From contig JABDGR010000011.1 of assembly GCA_013285985.1 (NCBI GenBank), positions 1 through 38,063 on the forward strand: a DNA stretch of 38,063 bases. Direction: 5' to 3'. Below are positions 9,706 through 20,011 of this stretch, one piece after another; the stretch's first letter is position 1, and every line of letters starts with the position of its first letter. The notes beneath the pieces are model-generated. The model searched no databases. It saw only the letters and a list, made by a program, of their open reading frames with translations, and had not been told where the DNA came from. A program made the translations under genes and the position numbers. The stretch is from Verrucomicrobiota bacterium. GTDB taxonomy: Bacteria; Verrucomicrobiota; Verrucomicrobiia; Opitutales; JABDGR01.

Positions 9706-12700
9706 TTAATTCCCACCGACCCGGGAGAGGTCTTTCGCATTGGCTTCAAACGCCGCCAGCAACGCCTGTTCGCCAGTGAAGCCCTGGGCCTCGACTTTTT
9801 TAATCTGCGTGAGCATGCGTTCGTAGTCCTTCGGGAAAACCTTGGCAAATTTCGGCAGGTATGCATCCCAGTTTTCGAGGAGGCGTTTCGCCTTCGCCGA
9901 GCCGGTCAGCCGCGCGTGTTTTTCGATGAAGGCTTTGACTTCGGCGATTTCCTCGTCGCTGCTCTCGATGAGTTTGTAAAGATTCACCATCGCCGGGTTC
10001 AGGCGCTGGCCGAACAGTCCGTCCTCGTCGAGCACGTAAGCCAGCCCACCCGACATGCCCGCAGCGAAATTGCGCCCCGTCGGCCCGAGCACGACCACCT
10101 TGCCCCCGGTCATGTATTCGCAGCCATGATCTCCGACGCTTTCGACGACCGCGTGGACACCCGAGTTGCGCACGCAGAAGCGCTCGCCCGCCATGCCCTG
10201 GATGAAGGCTTCACCGGCCGTCGCGCCGTACAACGCCACGTTGCCGATGATCATGTTGACGCCCGGTTCAAACGTGCTGGTTTTCGGCGGTGTAATGATG
10301 ATGCGCCCGCCGGAAAGGCCTTTGCCGACATAGTCATTCGCGTCGCCCTCAACGCGGATGGTGATGCCCCTGGGCATAAACGCACCGAGCGATTGCCCGG
10401 CTGAGCCGTGGAAATTCAACTGGATGGTGTCGTCGGGCAGGCCGGTGGGGCCGTGCCGGCGCGTGAGTTCGCTGCCGAGGATGGTACCGACGACACGGTG
10501 CGTGTTCTTGATGGGCAGGTTGACCACCACCGGCTGTTTTTTCTCCAGCGCCGGTGCGCAGAGCTTGAGCAAGTGCGTGTTGTCGAGCGCGGCGTCGAGG
10601 CCGTGGTCCTGCGGCATCTGGCAATAGGTACCCACTTCCGGGCCGACGTCGGGCCGGTAAAGAATTTTCGAGAAATCGAGGCCCTTGGCCTTCCAGTGGT
10701 TCACCGCCTGGTGGACGGCGAGCTTGTCCACGCGCCCGACCATTTCGTTGACGGTGCGGAAGCCGAGCTTGGCCATGTATTCGCGCATCTCCTGCGCGAT
10801 GAAGCGCATGAAGCGTACGGCATATTCCGGGTCGCCGTTATATTTCGCGCGCAGGCGCGGGTCCTGCGTGGCGATGCCGACCGGGCAGGTGTTGAGATGG
10901 CACACCCGCATCATCAGGCAGCCCAGGGTGACGAGCGGCGCCGTCGCAAAACCAAATTCCTCCGCGCCGAGCAGCGCGGCGATAACGACGTCGCGCCCGG
11001 TCTTGAGCTGGCCGTCCGTTTCAATCACCACGCGGCTGCGCAGATTGTTGAGCAAAAGGGTCTGGTTCGTTTCGGCCACGCCGAGTTCCCAGGGCGCGCC
11101 CGCGTGCTGGATGGACGACAGGGGCGAGGCCCCCGTGCCGCCGTCATGGCCGGAAATCAAAATCACGTCGGCTTTGCCCTTGGCCACACCCGCAGCGATG
11201 GTGCCGACGCCGATTTCGGCCACCAGCTTGACGTTGATGCGCGCCTTCGTGTTCGCGTTTTTCAAGTCGTGGATGAGCTGGGCCAGATCCTCGATGGAAT
11301 AAATGTCGTGGTGCGGCGGCGGTGATATGAGGCCGACGCCCGGCGTGGTGCCGCGCACCTTGGCGATGGGCGGGTAAACCTTGGTGCCGGGCAATTCGCC
11401 GCCTTCGCCGGGTTTCGCACCCTGCGCCATTTTGATTTGGAGCTCCTGGGCATTGATCAGGTAATTGCTCGTCACGCCAAAACGTCCGCTTGCGACCTGT
11501 TTGATCGCGCTGTTTTTGCTGTCGCCGTTCGGCTCCAGCATGTAGCGCACCGGGTCTTCGCCGCCTTCGCCGGTGTTCGACTTGCCGCCGAGGCGGTTCA
11601 TCGCGATGGCCAGCGCCTCGTGTGCCTCCTTGGAAATCGAACCATACGACATCGCGCCGGTCTTGAAGCGTTTGACGATGGCTTCGACCGACTCGACTTC
11701 TTCGAGGGGCACGGGTTTTTCGGCCAGTTTAAATTCAAACATCCCGCGTAGCGTGCACAGGTTGCGCGATTGCTCGTCAATCAGCTTCGAGTATTCCTTG
11801 AAGATGGCAAAATCGTTGGCGCGGGTGGCCTTTTGCAGTTTATGAATCGATTGCGGGTTCCACAGGTGGAACTCGCCGTCCGCGCGCCATTGGTAAACGC
11901 CGCCGGCTTCCAGCGCGTGCGTGTCCTCGCCGTCGTGCGCCGGGTAGGCGTGGCGGTGCCGCTGGCGCACCTCATCGGCGATGGTGTCCAGTCCGATGCC
12001 TTCGATGCGCGAGGCCGTGCGGTGGAAATATTTGTCCACCACATCGTGGTTGATGCCAATGGCTTCAAAAATCTGCGCGCCGCGGTAGCTGGCGTAGGTT
12101 GAAATGCCCATCTTCGCCATCGTCTTGATGACGCTCTTCACGCCCGCCTGGATGAAATTCTTGCACGCCTTTTCATAATCCACGCTCAATTTTCCATCGT
12201 GGATGAGGTCGTAAAGCGTTTCAAAGGCCAGGTAGGGATTCACGACATCCGCGCCAAAGCTGAACAGCAGCGCGAAATGATGCACCTCGCGCGGCTCGCC
12301 CGTTTCGAGGATGAGCGACACCAGTGTGCGCGTGCCGCGCCGGATGAGGTGGTGGTGCAGGCCGGACGTGGCGAGCAGGGCGGGAATGCCCGCGTGCTTT
12401 TGATCTAGGCCCCGGTCGCTGAGCACGAGCAGGTTCGCCCCCTTGGCGATGGCCTGGTCGGCGGCGGCGAACAATTTTTCCAGCGCGGCGGCCAGGCCCG
12501 GCCCGCCGAGGTCCGGCTCGAACAAAATCGGCAATTCCGCTGACTGGAAGCCTTCGCGCTGAATGTGGCGCAGCTTGGCCATCGTCTTATTATCAATAAT
12601 CGGGTCGTGCAGCTTGATCCGGCGGCAGTTTTCCGGCAGCGACTCAACCAGATTGCGCTGCGTGCCGAGGAAGGTTTCCGACGCGGTGATGACGGCCTCG

Positions 12701-14340
12701 CGGATGGAGTCAATCGGCGGGTTCGTCACCTGCGCGAAGAGTTGCTTGAAGTAATTATAAAGGAGCTTGGGCTGGTTGGAAAGGACGGCCAGCGGAATGT
12801 CCGTGCCCATCGAGCCGAGCGGCTGCACTCCGTCCCGGCCCATCGGGGTGAGCAGGAAACGCAGGTCTTCATAAGTGTAGCCAAAGGCCTTCTGACGCAG
12901 GAAAACGGTGGCGTGGTCCACACCGTGGGCCTCGCGGTCGGGCAGTTCCTCGATCTTGACGCGGTATTTCGCCAGCCACTCGCCGTAGGGCTGGGCTTTG
13001 GCGAAAGTGTCTTTGATTTCCGTGTCGTCCACGATGCGGCCCTGCTGGGTGTCCACAAAGAACATCCTTCCGGGTTGCAGCCGGCCTTTGAACGCCACGT
13101 TCGCCGGGTCCACATCCACCACGCCGACTTCCGACGCCATGATCACGCGGTCGTCCTTGGTGACATAATAGCGCGAAGGCCGCAGACCGTTGCGGTCGAG
13201 CACCGCGCCGACGCAGATGCCGTCAGTAAAGGAAATCGAGGCCGGTCCGTCCCACGGCTCCATCAGGCACGCATGGTATTCGTAGAATGCGCGTTTCTCC
13301 GCGCTCATGCTCTCGTGGTTTTCCCACGGCTCGGGAATCATCATCATCACCGCGTGCGGCAGCGACCGGCCGGCCAGCACGAGGAATTCGAGGCAGTTGT
13401 CAAACATGCCCGAGTCGGACCCGTCTTCCTGGATAATCGGAAGGACTTTCTTCAGGTCATCGCCAAACAGCGCGCTGGCGATTTGCGCCTGGCGCGCGTG
13501 CATCCAGTTCACATTGCCGCGCAGCGTGTTGATTTCGCCGTTGTGCGACATGTAGCGGTTCGGGTGCGCGCGGAACCACGCCGGGAACGTGTTGGTCGAA
13601 AAACGCGAGTGCACTTGCGCCAGTGCGGACTCGAAGTCCGGGTCGTTCAAGTCGGGGAAATATTTCTCAAGTTGCGTCGAGGTCAGCATGCCCTTGTAGA
13701 TGAACGTGCGGGCCGACAGGCTGGTGATGAAGAACAGCGTGTTGCGCGCGTCGTGGTTGGGCAGGGTGTAGCGCAGCTTGTTTGACGCCACGTGGCGGAT
13801 GACGAAAAGTTTCCGCTCGAAGCTCAAATCATCCTTCAGCGCCGGGTTGCGCCCGATGAAGAGTTGTTTGATGACCGGCTCAACCGCCAGGGCCGTGGGC
13901 CCCACATCCGCGCCTTTGCTGTCCACGGGCACGGTTCGCCAGCCGAGCACTGTCTGGCCCTCGGCGCGCACGGCGTCTTCCAGGCCGCGTTCGCATTCGG
14001 CGCGCTCTTTCGCATCGCGGGGCAAAAAGACTCCCGCCACGCCATATTGTCCCGCCGGGGGCAGCTTGACGCCCTGCTTCGCCAGCTCGCGGCGCAGAAA
14101 TTTGTCCGGAACCTGCACGAGGATGCCTGCGCCGTCGCCCGTGTTCGTCTCGCAGCCACAGGCCCCGCGGTGCTCCATGCTTTCGAGCATCGTCAGCGCG
14201 TCCCGCACAATCTGGTGCGACTTGCGTCCCTTGATATGGACGATAAAGCCGACGCCGCACGAGTCATGCTCAAACGCCGGGTCGTAGAGCCCCTGGGCGG
14301 GGGGCTCTCCGGCGGCGTTGCGTGGAGGAAGTGCACTCAT
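9706..14340 (-). CDS. gltB: Glutamate synthase large subunit (GltB)
   Basis: 1544 aa. N-terminal HDSCGVGF (propeptide and catalytic Cys), [35 protein letters not shown] site, [13 protein letters not shown] Fe-S region, C-terminal GXGXG beta-helix region. Confidence 0.98.
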   Translation of the reverse strand: MSALPPRNAAGEPPAQGLYDPAFEHDSCGVGFIVHIKGRKSHQIVRDALTMLESMEHRGACGCETNTGDGAGILVQVPDKFLRRELAKQGVKLPPAGQYGVAGVFLPRDAKERAECERGLEDAVRAEGQTVLGWRTVPVDSKGADVGPTALAVEPVIKQLFIGRNPALKDDLSFERKLFVIRHVASNKLRYTLPNHDARNTLFFITSLSARTFIYKGMLTSTQLEKYFPDLNDPDFESALAQVHSRFSTNTFPAWFRAHPNRYMSHNGEINTLRGNVNWMHARQAQIASALFGDDLKKVLPIIQEDGSDSGMFDNCLEFLVLAGRSLPHAVMMMIPEPWENHESMSAEKRAFYEYHACLMEPWDGPASISFTDGICVGAVLDRNGLRPSRYYVTKDDRVIMASEVGVVDVDPANVAFKGRLQPGRMFFVDTQQGRIVDDTEIKDTFAKAQPYGEWLAKYRVKIEELPDREAHGVDHATVFLRQKAFGYTYEDLRFLLTPMGRDGVQPLGSMGTDIPLAVLSNQPKLLYNYFKQLFAQVTNPPIDSIREAVITASETFLGTQRNLVESLPENCRRIKLHDPIIDNKTMAKLRHIQREGFQSAELPILFEPDLGGPGLAAALEKLFAAADQAIAKGANLLVLSDRGLDQKHAGIPALLATSGLHHHLIRRGTRTLVSLILETGEPREVHHFALLFSFGADVVNPYLAFETLYDLIHDGKLSVDYEKACKNFIQAGVKSVIKTMAKMGISTYASYRGAQIFEAIGINHDVVDKYFHRTASRIEGIGLDTIADEVRQRHRHAYPAHDGEDTHALEAGGVYQWRADGEFHLWNPQSIHKLQKATRANDFAIFKEYSKLIDEQSRNLCTLRGMFEFKLAEKPVPLEEVESVEAIVKRFKTGAMSYGSISKEAHEALAIAMNRLGGKSNTGEGGEDPVRYMLEPNGDSKNSAIKQVASGRFGVTSNYLINAQELQIKMAQGAKPGEGGELPGTKVYPPIAKVRGTTPGVGLISPPPHHDIYSIEDLAQLIHDLKNANTKARINVKLVAEIGVGTIAAGVAKGKADVILISGHDGGTGASPLSSIQHAGAPWELGVAETNQTLLLNNLRSRVVIETDGQLKTGRDVVIAALLGAEEFGFATAPLVTLGCLMMRVCHLNTCPVGIATQDPRLRAKYNGDPEYAVRFMRFIAQEMREYMAKLGFRTVNEMVGRVDKLAVHQAVNHWKAKGLDFSKILYRPDVGPEVGTYCQMPQDHGLDAALDNTHLLKLCAPALEKKQPVVVNLPIKNTHRVVGTILGSELTRRHGPTGLPDDTIQLNFHGSAGQSLGAFMPRGITIRVEGDANDYVGKGLSGGRIIITPPKTSTFEPGVNMIIGNVALYGATAGEAFIQGMAGERFCVRNSGVHAVVESVGDHGCEYMTGGKVVVLGPTGRNFAAGMSGGLAYVLDEDGLFGQRLNPAMVNLYKLIESSDEEIAEVKAFIEKHARLTGSAKAKRLLENWDAYLPKFAKVFPKDYERMLTQIKKVEAQGFTGEQALLAAFEANAKDLSRVGGN

Positions 14341-14563
14341 GGAATTTCGAAGGAAAATCCGGCGGACGCGGAGCGGTGGCGGCTCGGAGGAGCTTCTGCC
14401 GCCCGCGCGGCCAGTTAGACAAAGGCAGATTTATTTTTCACGCAACTAAAAATCGCAGCATTTTCCGCGCCGGGCTGGCTTGTTCAACTGCCTTGCAATT
14501 ACGGGTCAATTTTTGCCAACGCCGCTTGCCCTCAACGTCCGGCCCGTTAAACTGGAACGCTTC

Positions 14564-16513
14564 ATGCCCGCCGCCGCGCCCAAGCCCGCTGCCGCCGCGC
14601 CCGATTATTCGAATGGCGCGCTCACGTTGCGCCTGCTCAAGCTGACCTGGCATTACAAATATCTCTGCCTCCAGGTGCTCGCGCTGCAGTTGGTGTTGCT
14701 CACGCTGGGTTTGCTCGGCCTCAACCTCACCGGCACCGGCATTGACTACGTGCGCCATGCCGTGGACGCGAGCGTCCCCGCGCCGAATTGGCCGGTGTGG
14801 CTGCCCGCGCCCGCCGCCGGTGCGCCGGTGCTGCACGGGCTATGGATTATCGCGGGCGCAATTCTCCTTTTTGCTTTGCTGCGTTCGGTGCTCAATTACG
14901 CCTACACCGTCGGCATCGGCCTGCTGACGCAGCACCGCCTGGTGGTGGACATGCGCACGCAGGTTTATGACAAGCTCCAGCGCCTGTCCTTCCGCTTTTT
15001 CGACGAAAACGCCAGTGGTTCCATCATCAACCGCTGCACGAGCGACGTGCAGAACGTCCGCGCGTTCGTGGACCAGGTGGTCATTCAAATTTTCATTATG
15101 CTGATTTCGCTGACCATCTATGTCATCTACATGGTCAACATCAGTCCGCGGCTCGCGCTGGCCTGCCTGGCCACCATGCCGCTGTTATGGATTCGCTCGG
15201 TGTTCTTCGCCCGGGAAATTCGCCCCGCCTACGTCGAAAGCCGCGAATTGATGGACAATCTCGTGCTCTCCTTCGCCGAGTGCGTCCAGGGCATCGGCAC
15301 CATCAAGGGTTTCGCCCTCGAGGATCAGGCCATCGCGCGTTTCAGCGCCGACAACCAGCGCGTCGCCACGCAGCGCTACGGCATTTTCCGCGCCGTCAGC
15401 CTGTACTCGCCCACGATGGACATGCTGACGCAGATTGGAATGATTGTCCTGCTCGGTTATGGCGGCGTCATGGTGGTGCGCGGCGAAATCCAGCTTGGCG
15501 CGGGCCTGGTTGTGTTCGCCGGCCTGCTCCAGCAATTTTCCGGTCAAGTCAACACCATGGCCTCGGTGGCGGATTCCATCCAGCTGGCGTTGACGAGCGC
15601 GCGCCGTGTCTTCGAAGTGCTCGACGCTCCCGTCGAAGTGCAGTCGCCAGCGAATCCCCAGCCGCTGGGCAAAGTGCGGGGTGAAATTATTTTCGAGAAG
15701 GTCAGCTTTAGTTACAACGCCGAACACGCCGCCCTCACGGAGATTTCTTTTGCCGTCAAACCCGGCGAGCTGATCGCCATCGCGGGCGCCACCGGCTCCG
15801 GCAAAAGCGTGCTCATGTCGCTCATCCCGCGCTTCTACGACCCCGCGGCCGGGCGCATTTTGATCGACGGACATGACCTGCGCGATTTGTCCCTCGATGA
15901 ATTGCGCCGCGCCATCGGCCTGGTTTTTCAGGAGAATTTTCTGTTTTCCGACACGGTTGCGTCCAACATCGCCTTTGGCAATCCCGGCGCCACCCGCGCG
16001 CAAATCGAGCGCGCCGCCCAAATCGCCGCCGCCGATAAATTTATCCGCGAGCAACCCCAGGGCTACGAAACGCTCCTCGGCGAACTGGGCACGAACCTTT
16101 CCGGTGGCCAGCGTCAGCGTCTCGCCATTGCGCGCGCGTTGTTGCACGACCCACCCATTCTTTTGCTCGACGATCCCACCGCTGCGGTTGACCCCGGCAC
16201 TGAGCACGAAATCATCGAGGCGCTCGAAAACGCCGTCCAGGGCCGCACCACCTTCATTGTCGCGCACCGCCTGAGCACCCTGCGCCGGGCCGACCGCATT
16301 CTCGTGCTCGAGCAGGGCCGCTTGGTGCAGCAGGGCACGCACGCCGAACTGATGAAGGAAGCCGGCCCCTACCGTCGCTCCGTGAGCATCCAGGGCGTTG
16401 ATTTCGAAAGTCTCCAAGTGCTCCAAAACACCCGCGCGCCCTGGGGGCCGCGCCCGGCTGTGCCGCCGCCTTCCATCGAATTGCGCGCTCCGCCGGAAGG
16501 AGATGTGCCATGA
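14564..16513 (+). CDS. ABC transporter, fused permease/ATP-binding (exporter half-transporter 1)
   Basis: Six-TM exporter domain, Walker A GATGSGKS, signature LSGGQ, Walker B ILLLDDPTAAVD, H-loop VAHRLST. Start at MPAAAPKP. Confidence 0.94.
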   Translation: MPAAAPKPAAAAPDYSNGALTLRLLKLTWHYKYLCLQVLALQLVLLTLGLLGLNLTGTGIDYVRHAVDASVPAPNWPVWLPAPAAGAPVLHGLWIIAGAILLFALLRSVLNYAYTVGIGLLTQHRLVVDMRTQVYDKLQRLSFRFFDENASGSIINRCTSDVQNVRAFVDQVVIQIFIMLISLTIYVIYMVNISPRLALACLATMPLLWIRSVFFAREIRPAYVESRELMDNLVLSFAECVQGIGTIKGFALEDQAIARFSADNQRVATQRYGIFRAVSLYSPTMDMLTQIGMIVLLGYGGVMVVRGEIQLGAGLVVFAGLLQQFSGQVNTMASVADSIQLALTSARRVFEVLDAPVEVQSPANPQPLGKVRGEIIFEKVSFSYNAEHAALTEISFAVKPGELIAIAGATGSGKSVLMSLIPRFYDPAAGRILIDGHDLRDLSLDELRRAIGLVFQENFLFSDTVASNIAFGNPGATRAQIERAAQIAAADKFIREQPQGYETLLGELGTNLSGGQRQRLAIARALLHDPPILLLDDPTAAVDPGTEHEIIEALENAVQGRTTFIVAHRLSTLRRADRILVLEQGRLVQQGTHAELMKEAGPYRRSVSIQGVDFESLQVLQNTRAPWGPRPAVPPPSIELRAPPEGDVP

Positions 16514-18408
16514 GCTTCGACCTCGGCTGGCTGCGCGAGCTTTTCCAGCGCCCGCCCATGCCGCACCCGACCGTGCGGCACGAATTCTCGCTGGCCCGCG
16601 GCGCCCCGCGCGATGACGAGGATGACCAGCGCGAACTCCCGCGCACGCTCGACCTGCGCATCCTGCGCCGGCTGTTCAGTTACACGCATCCGTACGCGAA
16701 GATGCGCAACCGGCTCTTCGTGCTGGTCACCATTCGCTCGGCGCAGCTCCCGCTGCTTGCCTACTCGGTTGGCGTGATCATCCAGGGGCCGATCGCCCAT
16801 CATGACTTGCCAAAGCTTTGGTGGGCGCTGGCGGCCTATTTCGCGCTGGTCTGCTTTACGGATTGGACGCTCTACTACCGCCAATTTTACGCGCTCAGAC
16901 TCGGCGAGGACGTCGTGCGTGATTTGCGGCTGTTTTTGCTGCGGCATCTGTTCACCTTGCCGATGGCGTTCTTCAACCGTACGAAGCTCGGCCGCGTCAT
17001 CAGCCGCATGACGAGCGACATCGAAGCCGTGCGCCTCGGCGTGCAAAATTTCCTCTTTGTCGGCCTGGTGCAGTGCGGCCAGATGTTTTGGGCCTGCTTG
17101 CTGATGGCGCATAATAACTGGCGGCTCTTTCTCGTCGTCTTGCTGACCGTTCCGCCGGCCTGGGCGCTCGACCGTTACTTCCGCAAACGGCTCAGCCACT
17201 CCACGCGCATGATGCAGGAAAGCTTTTCCCGCGTGACGGCCTCGCTGGCTGAGACGGTCGCTGGCATTCGCGTGACGCAGAGCTTCGGCCGCGAGGCCGT
17301 GAACGCTGGCATCTTCAAACGCCTCGCGCACGACCATTCGCTCTACACCCTGAATTTCGCGCGTTACAGTGGCATGTTTATCCCGCTGCTCGAAGTGAAC
17401 TCGCAGTTCTTCATCGCCACGATCCTCATTGCCGGCGGCTATGGCGCGCTCCACCCCGGCTGGAACATGCCCGCCGGCGACCTCATCATGTTTTTCTTCC
17501 TCGCCAACCAGTTCTTCGGCCCCATCACCGTTTTGGGCAACCAGTTCGCGCAGATGATGACCGCTCTCGCCGGCGCCGAGCGCCTCTTCCGCATGTTAGA
17601 CACGCCGCCCGAGTGGCAGGATTCACCCGGGACTCAACCTGTGCCGCCACTGCAAGGCCGCGTCGAATTTCGCCATGTCACCTTCGGCTACGACCCCGCT
17701 CGGCCCGTCCTGCACGACATCTCCTTCACCGCCGAGCCGGGGCAGACCATTGCGCTCGTTGGCCACACCGGCAGCGGCAAGACGAGCATCATCAACCTTC
17801 TCTCGAAATTTTATCTCGCCCAAACGGGCGAAATCCTCCTCGACGGCCACGAAATCAAAAGCGTCACCAGTACGTCCCTGCGCCGGCAGATGGGCCTCGT
17901 GCTCCAGCACAGCTTTTTATTCACTGGCACCGTGGCCGATAACATCCGCCTGCCGCGTCCCGAAGCCACCGATGAGGAAGTCACCGCCGTGCTCCGCAAG
18001 CTCGATTGCCTGGATTTGATTGAATCGTTGCCGCAGGGCCTCGCCACCAAGGTTGGCGAAAAAGGCCGCGGGCTTTCTGTTGGGCAGCAGCAACTGGTCT
18101 GCTTCGCGCGCGCCATGCTCGCCGACCCGCGCATCCTTATCCTCGACGAAGCCACCAGTGCGATTGACACCATCACCGAGGCGCGTTTGCAGGCGGCTTT
18201 GGCGAAGTTGCTCGAAGGGCGCACCAGCTTCGTTGTCGCGCACCGGCTGAGCACCATCCGCAACGCCAGCGTCGTGCTCGTCCTCGACCACGGCCACCTC
18301 ATCGAGCGCGGCACGCACACGCAACTCCTCACGCAGGGCGGCGTTTACGCGCGTTTGTATTTCCAATTCGCCAGCGCCGGGGAGGGGAGTGCAACAGCTC
18401 CGACCTGA
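16510..18408 (+). CDS. ABC transporter, fused permease/ATP-binding (exporter half-transporter 2)
   Basis: ATGA overlap with the preceding gene; Walker A GHTGSGKT, signature LSVGQ, Walker B ILILDEATSAID, H-loop VAHRLST. Confidence 0.94.
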   Translation: MSFDLGWLRELFQRPPMPHPTVRHEFSLARGAPRDDEDDQRELPRTLDLRILRRLFSYTHPYAKMRNRLFVLVTIRSAQLPLLAYSVGVIIQGPIAHHDLPKLWWALAAYFALVCFTDWTLYYRQFYALRLGEDVVRDLRLFLLRHLFTLPMAFFNRTKLGRVISRMTSDIEAVRLGVQNFLFVGLVQCGQMFWACLLMAHNNWRLFLVVLLTVPPAWALDRYFRKRLSHSTRMMQESFSRVTASLAETVAGIRVTQSFGREAVNAGIFKRLAHDHSLYTLNFARYSGMFIPLLEVNSQFFIATILIAGGYGALHPGWNMPAGDLIMFFFLANQFFGPITVLGNQFAQMMTALAGAERLFRMLDTPPEWQDSPGTQPVPPLQGRVEFRHVTFGYDPARPVLHDISFTAEPGQTIALVGHTGSGKTSIINLLSKFYLAQTGEILLDGHEIKSVTSTSLRRQMGLVLQHSFLFTGTVADNIRLPRPEATDEEVTAVLRKLDCLDLIESLPQGLATKVGEKGRGLSVGQQQLVCFARAMLADPRILILDEATSAIDTITEARLQAALAKLLEGRTSFVVAHRLSTIRNASVVLVLDHGHLIERGTHTQLLTQGGVYARLYFQFASAGEGSATAPT

Positions 18409-18431
18409 ATAAAAATTGCCTTCGCGGGCTG

Positions 18432-18944
18432 ATGCGGATAAACGTCGTGCCCCAGACGCCGCTCATGCCCCCGCCTCCTTATCCCCAGACTGTCCGCACC
18501 GCCGCCCGCGCGGTGGTCGTGCGCGATGGCCGTCTGCTCGCCATCGCCATGCGCGATAACGAAGGCGAGTTTTTCATCCTGCCGGGCGGCGGGCAGCGCC
18601 ACGGCGAAACCCTGGCGGAGACTTTGCGCCGCGAGACCGGCGAGGAAATCGGTATCGCGCTCGAGCCGGGGCCGTTGCTGTATGTCCGCGAATATATAGG
18701 CAAAAACCACACTTTTGCCACCGAGCACAAAAACTTCCACCAGGTCGAGGTGGTGTTTCGCTGCGTGCTGCCCGCGGGCGCGGAGCCCAAGGCCGGGGCG
18801 CAGCGTGACCGGCGGCAGGTCGGCGTCGCCTGGCTCGAATTGGCCAAACTTGGCGATTGCCGTTTCTTCCCGGCCTTCTTAAAAAAATGCGTGCGCGATG
18901 GCGACCTCGCCGTCGAACCGCTCTATTGGGGGGACTTAAACTAG
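18432..18944 (+). CDS. NUDIX hydrolase
   Basis: Nudix box GGQRHGETLAETLRRETGEEIGI matches GX5EX7REUXEEXGU except T at the first U position. Exact start uncertain. Confidence 0.88.
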   Translation: MRINVVPQTPLMPPPPYPQTVRTAARAVVVRDGRLLAIAMRDNEGEFFILPGGGQRHGETLAETLRRETGEEIGIALEPGPLLYVREYIGKNHTFATEHKNFHQVEVVFRCVLPAGAEPKAGAQRDRRQVGVAWLELAKLGDCRFFPAFLKKCVRDGDLAVEPLYWGDLN

Positions 18945-18947
18945 CCC

Positions 18948-19994
18948 ATGAAAATTGCCACCACCGCCCTGGCCAAATACGCCTTTGTGGACGTCGTCGA
19001 CTACACGAAGAACCGCAGCGTCGAGGCGCAGTCGGACATCATCGACCTGCTCAACACGATGGTCGCGCGGGTGTTTGAGGATTTAAAAATCCCGAAAGAG
19101 GAGCGCATCCTGTTGCCGACGGGCGATGGCATGTGCGTCGCCTTCCTCAATTACAATTTTTTCGACATCAACATGATTTTCTCCTTCAAGCTCCTCGAGG
19201 CCATCCAGGCGCACAACAAGAAGGAGCAGGACGAGGCCCGGCGGTTCAAAGTCCGCATCGGCATCAACGAGAATCAGGACAACCTCATCCTCGACATCAA
19301 CGGCGTCAGCAACCTCGCCGGCAGCGGCATCAACCGCGCCCAGCGCGTCATGGATCTCGGCGACGAATCCCAAATCCTCCTCGGCCACGCCTCTTACGAA
19401 GTCCTGCGCTTCCGCGAGTTGTATATGAAGCATTTTCGCGAGTTCACCGCGCCGGACAAGCATGGCGAGGTCTTTTATGTTTACCAATTCGTCGACGAGG
19501 AGTTGAGTTATTTAAACTCCGCCACGCCGGAGGCCTTCATGCGCCACGAAACGGCCGACCTCGGCAAACGCCCGCTCACCGAGCTCTGCGCGTGGACCAT
19601 CGCCATCGCCCACAAACGCCGCGATTTTTTTGCCGCAAAAAAGGACGACGCCCGTTTCACCCAGGTCGCGAACACGCTGCTCTACCACCTCGCGCTCGAC
19701 GAGGTTTCGCGCAAAAAATCCACGCCGTTCAAGAAGCACACCTTCAAGACCCACAAGGCCGGCTTCGCGCCCATGGAGGAGCAGTTCAATTACTACAAGG
19801 CCCAGGATTTCAATCTGATAGCCGCGCTCGCCGAGTTCATTGACGACAAGCACTACCGGCCCTTTTACCCCTGCTTCGAGGGCGAATCCGGCCAGAAGAA
19901 CTACGCCTTCCCCACCGCCGAGGGCCTCAAGCGCCTCCGCGAGGAATTCCCCGAGCTCGAAGACGACCCCGTTATCTTGAAAATCTCCGGCTAG
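18948..19994 (+). CDS. Class III adenylate/guanylate cyclase-like catalytic domain protein with C-terminal extension
   Basis: FVDVVDYT (metal Asp), LLPTGDGMCVAF (second metal Asp), VRIGINENQ, SGINRAQRVMDLGDESQILLG (transition-state Asn/Arg) follow the class III cyclase order; about 165 further residues are unassigned. Confidence 0.8.
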   Translation: MKIATTALAKYAFVDVVDYTKNRSVEAQSDIIDLLNTMVARVFEDLKIPKEERILLPTGDGMCVAFLNYNFFDINMIFSFKLLEAIQAHNKKEQDEARRFKVRIGINENQDNLILDINGVSNLAGSGINRAQRVMDLGDESQILLGHASYEVLRFRELYMKHFREFTAPDKHGEVFYVYQFVDEELSYLNSATPEAFMRHETADLGKRPLTELCAWTIAIAHKRRDFFAAKKDDARFTQVANTLLYHLALDEVSRKKSTPFKKHTFKTHKAGFAPMEEQFNYYKAQDFNLIAALAEFIDDKHYRPFYPCFEGESGQKNYAFPTAEGLKRLREEFPELEDDPVILKISG

Positions 19995-20011
19995 ACCATA
20001 GTCGTGTTTGT

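Noticed and set aside
12565-13785. 406-aa plus-strand ORF inside gltB
   Set aside because: Antisense to the confidently assigned gltB; long antisense open frames are expected from high-GC codon usage and no family motif is visible.
15185-17454. 413-aa and 361-aa minus-strand ORFs
   Set aside because: Antisense shadows of the two ABC transporter genes.
18948-19994. Complete Pycsar anti-phage system
   Set aside because: Only a cyclase-like gene is present; no adjacent PycTM/PycTIR-type effector with a cyclic nucleotide-binding domain was seen.
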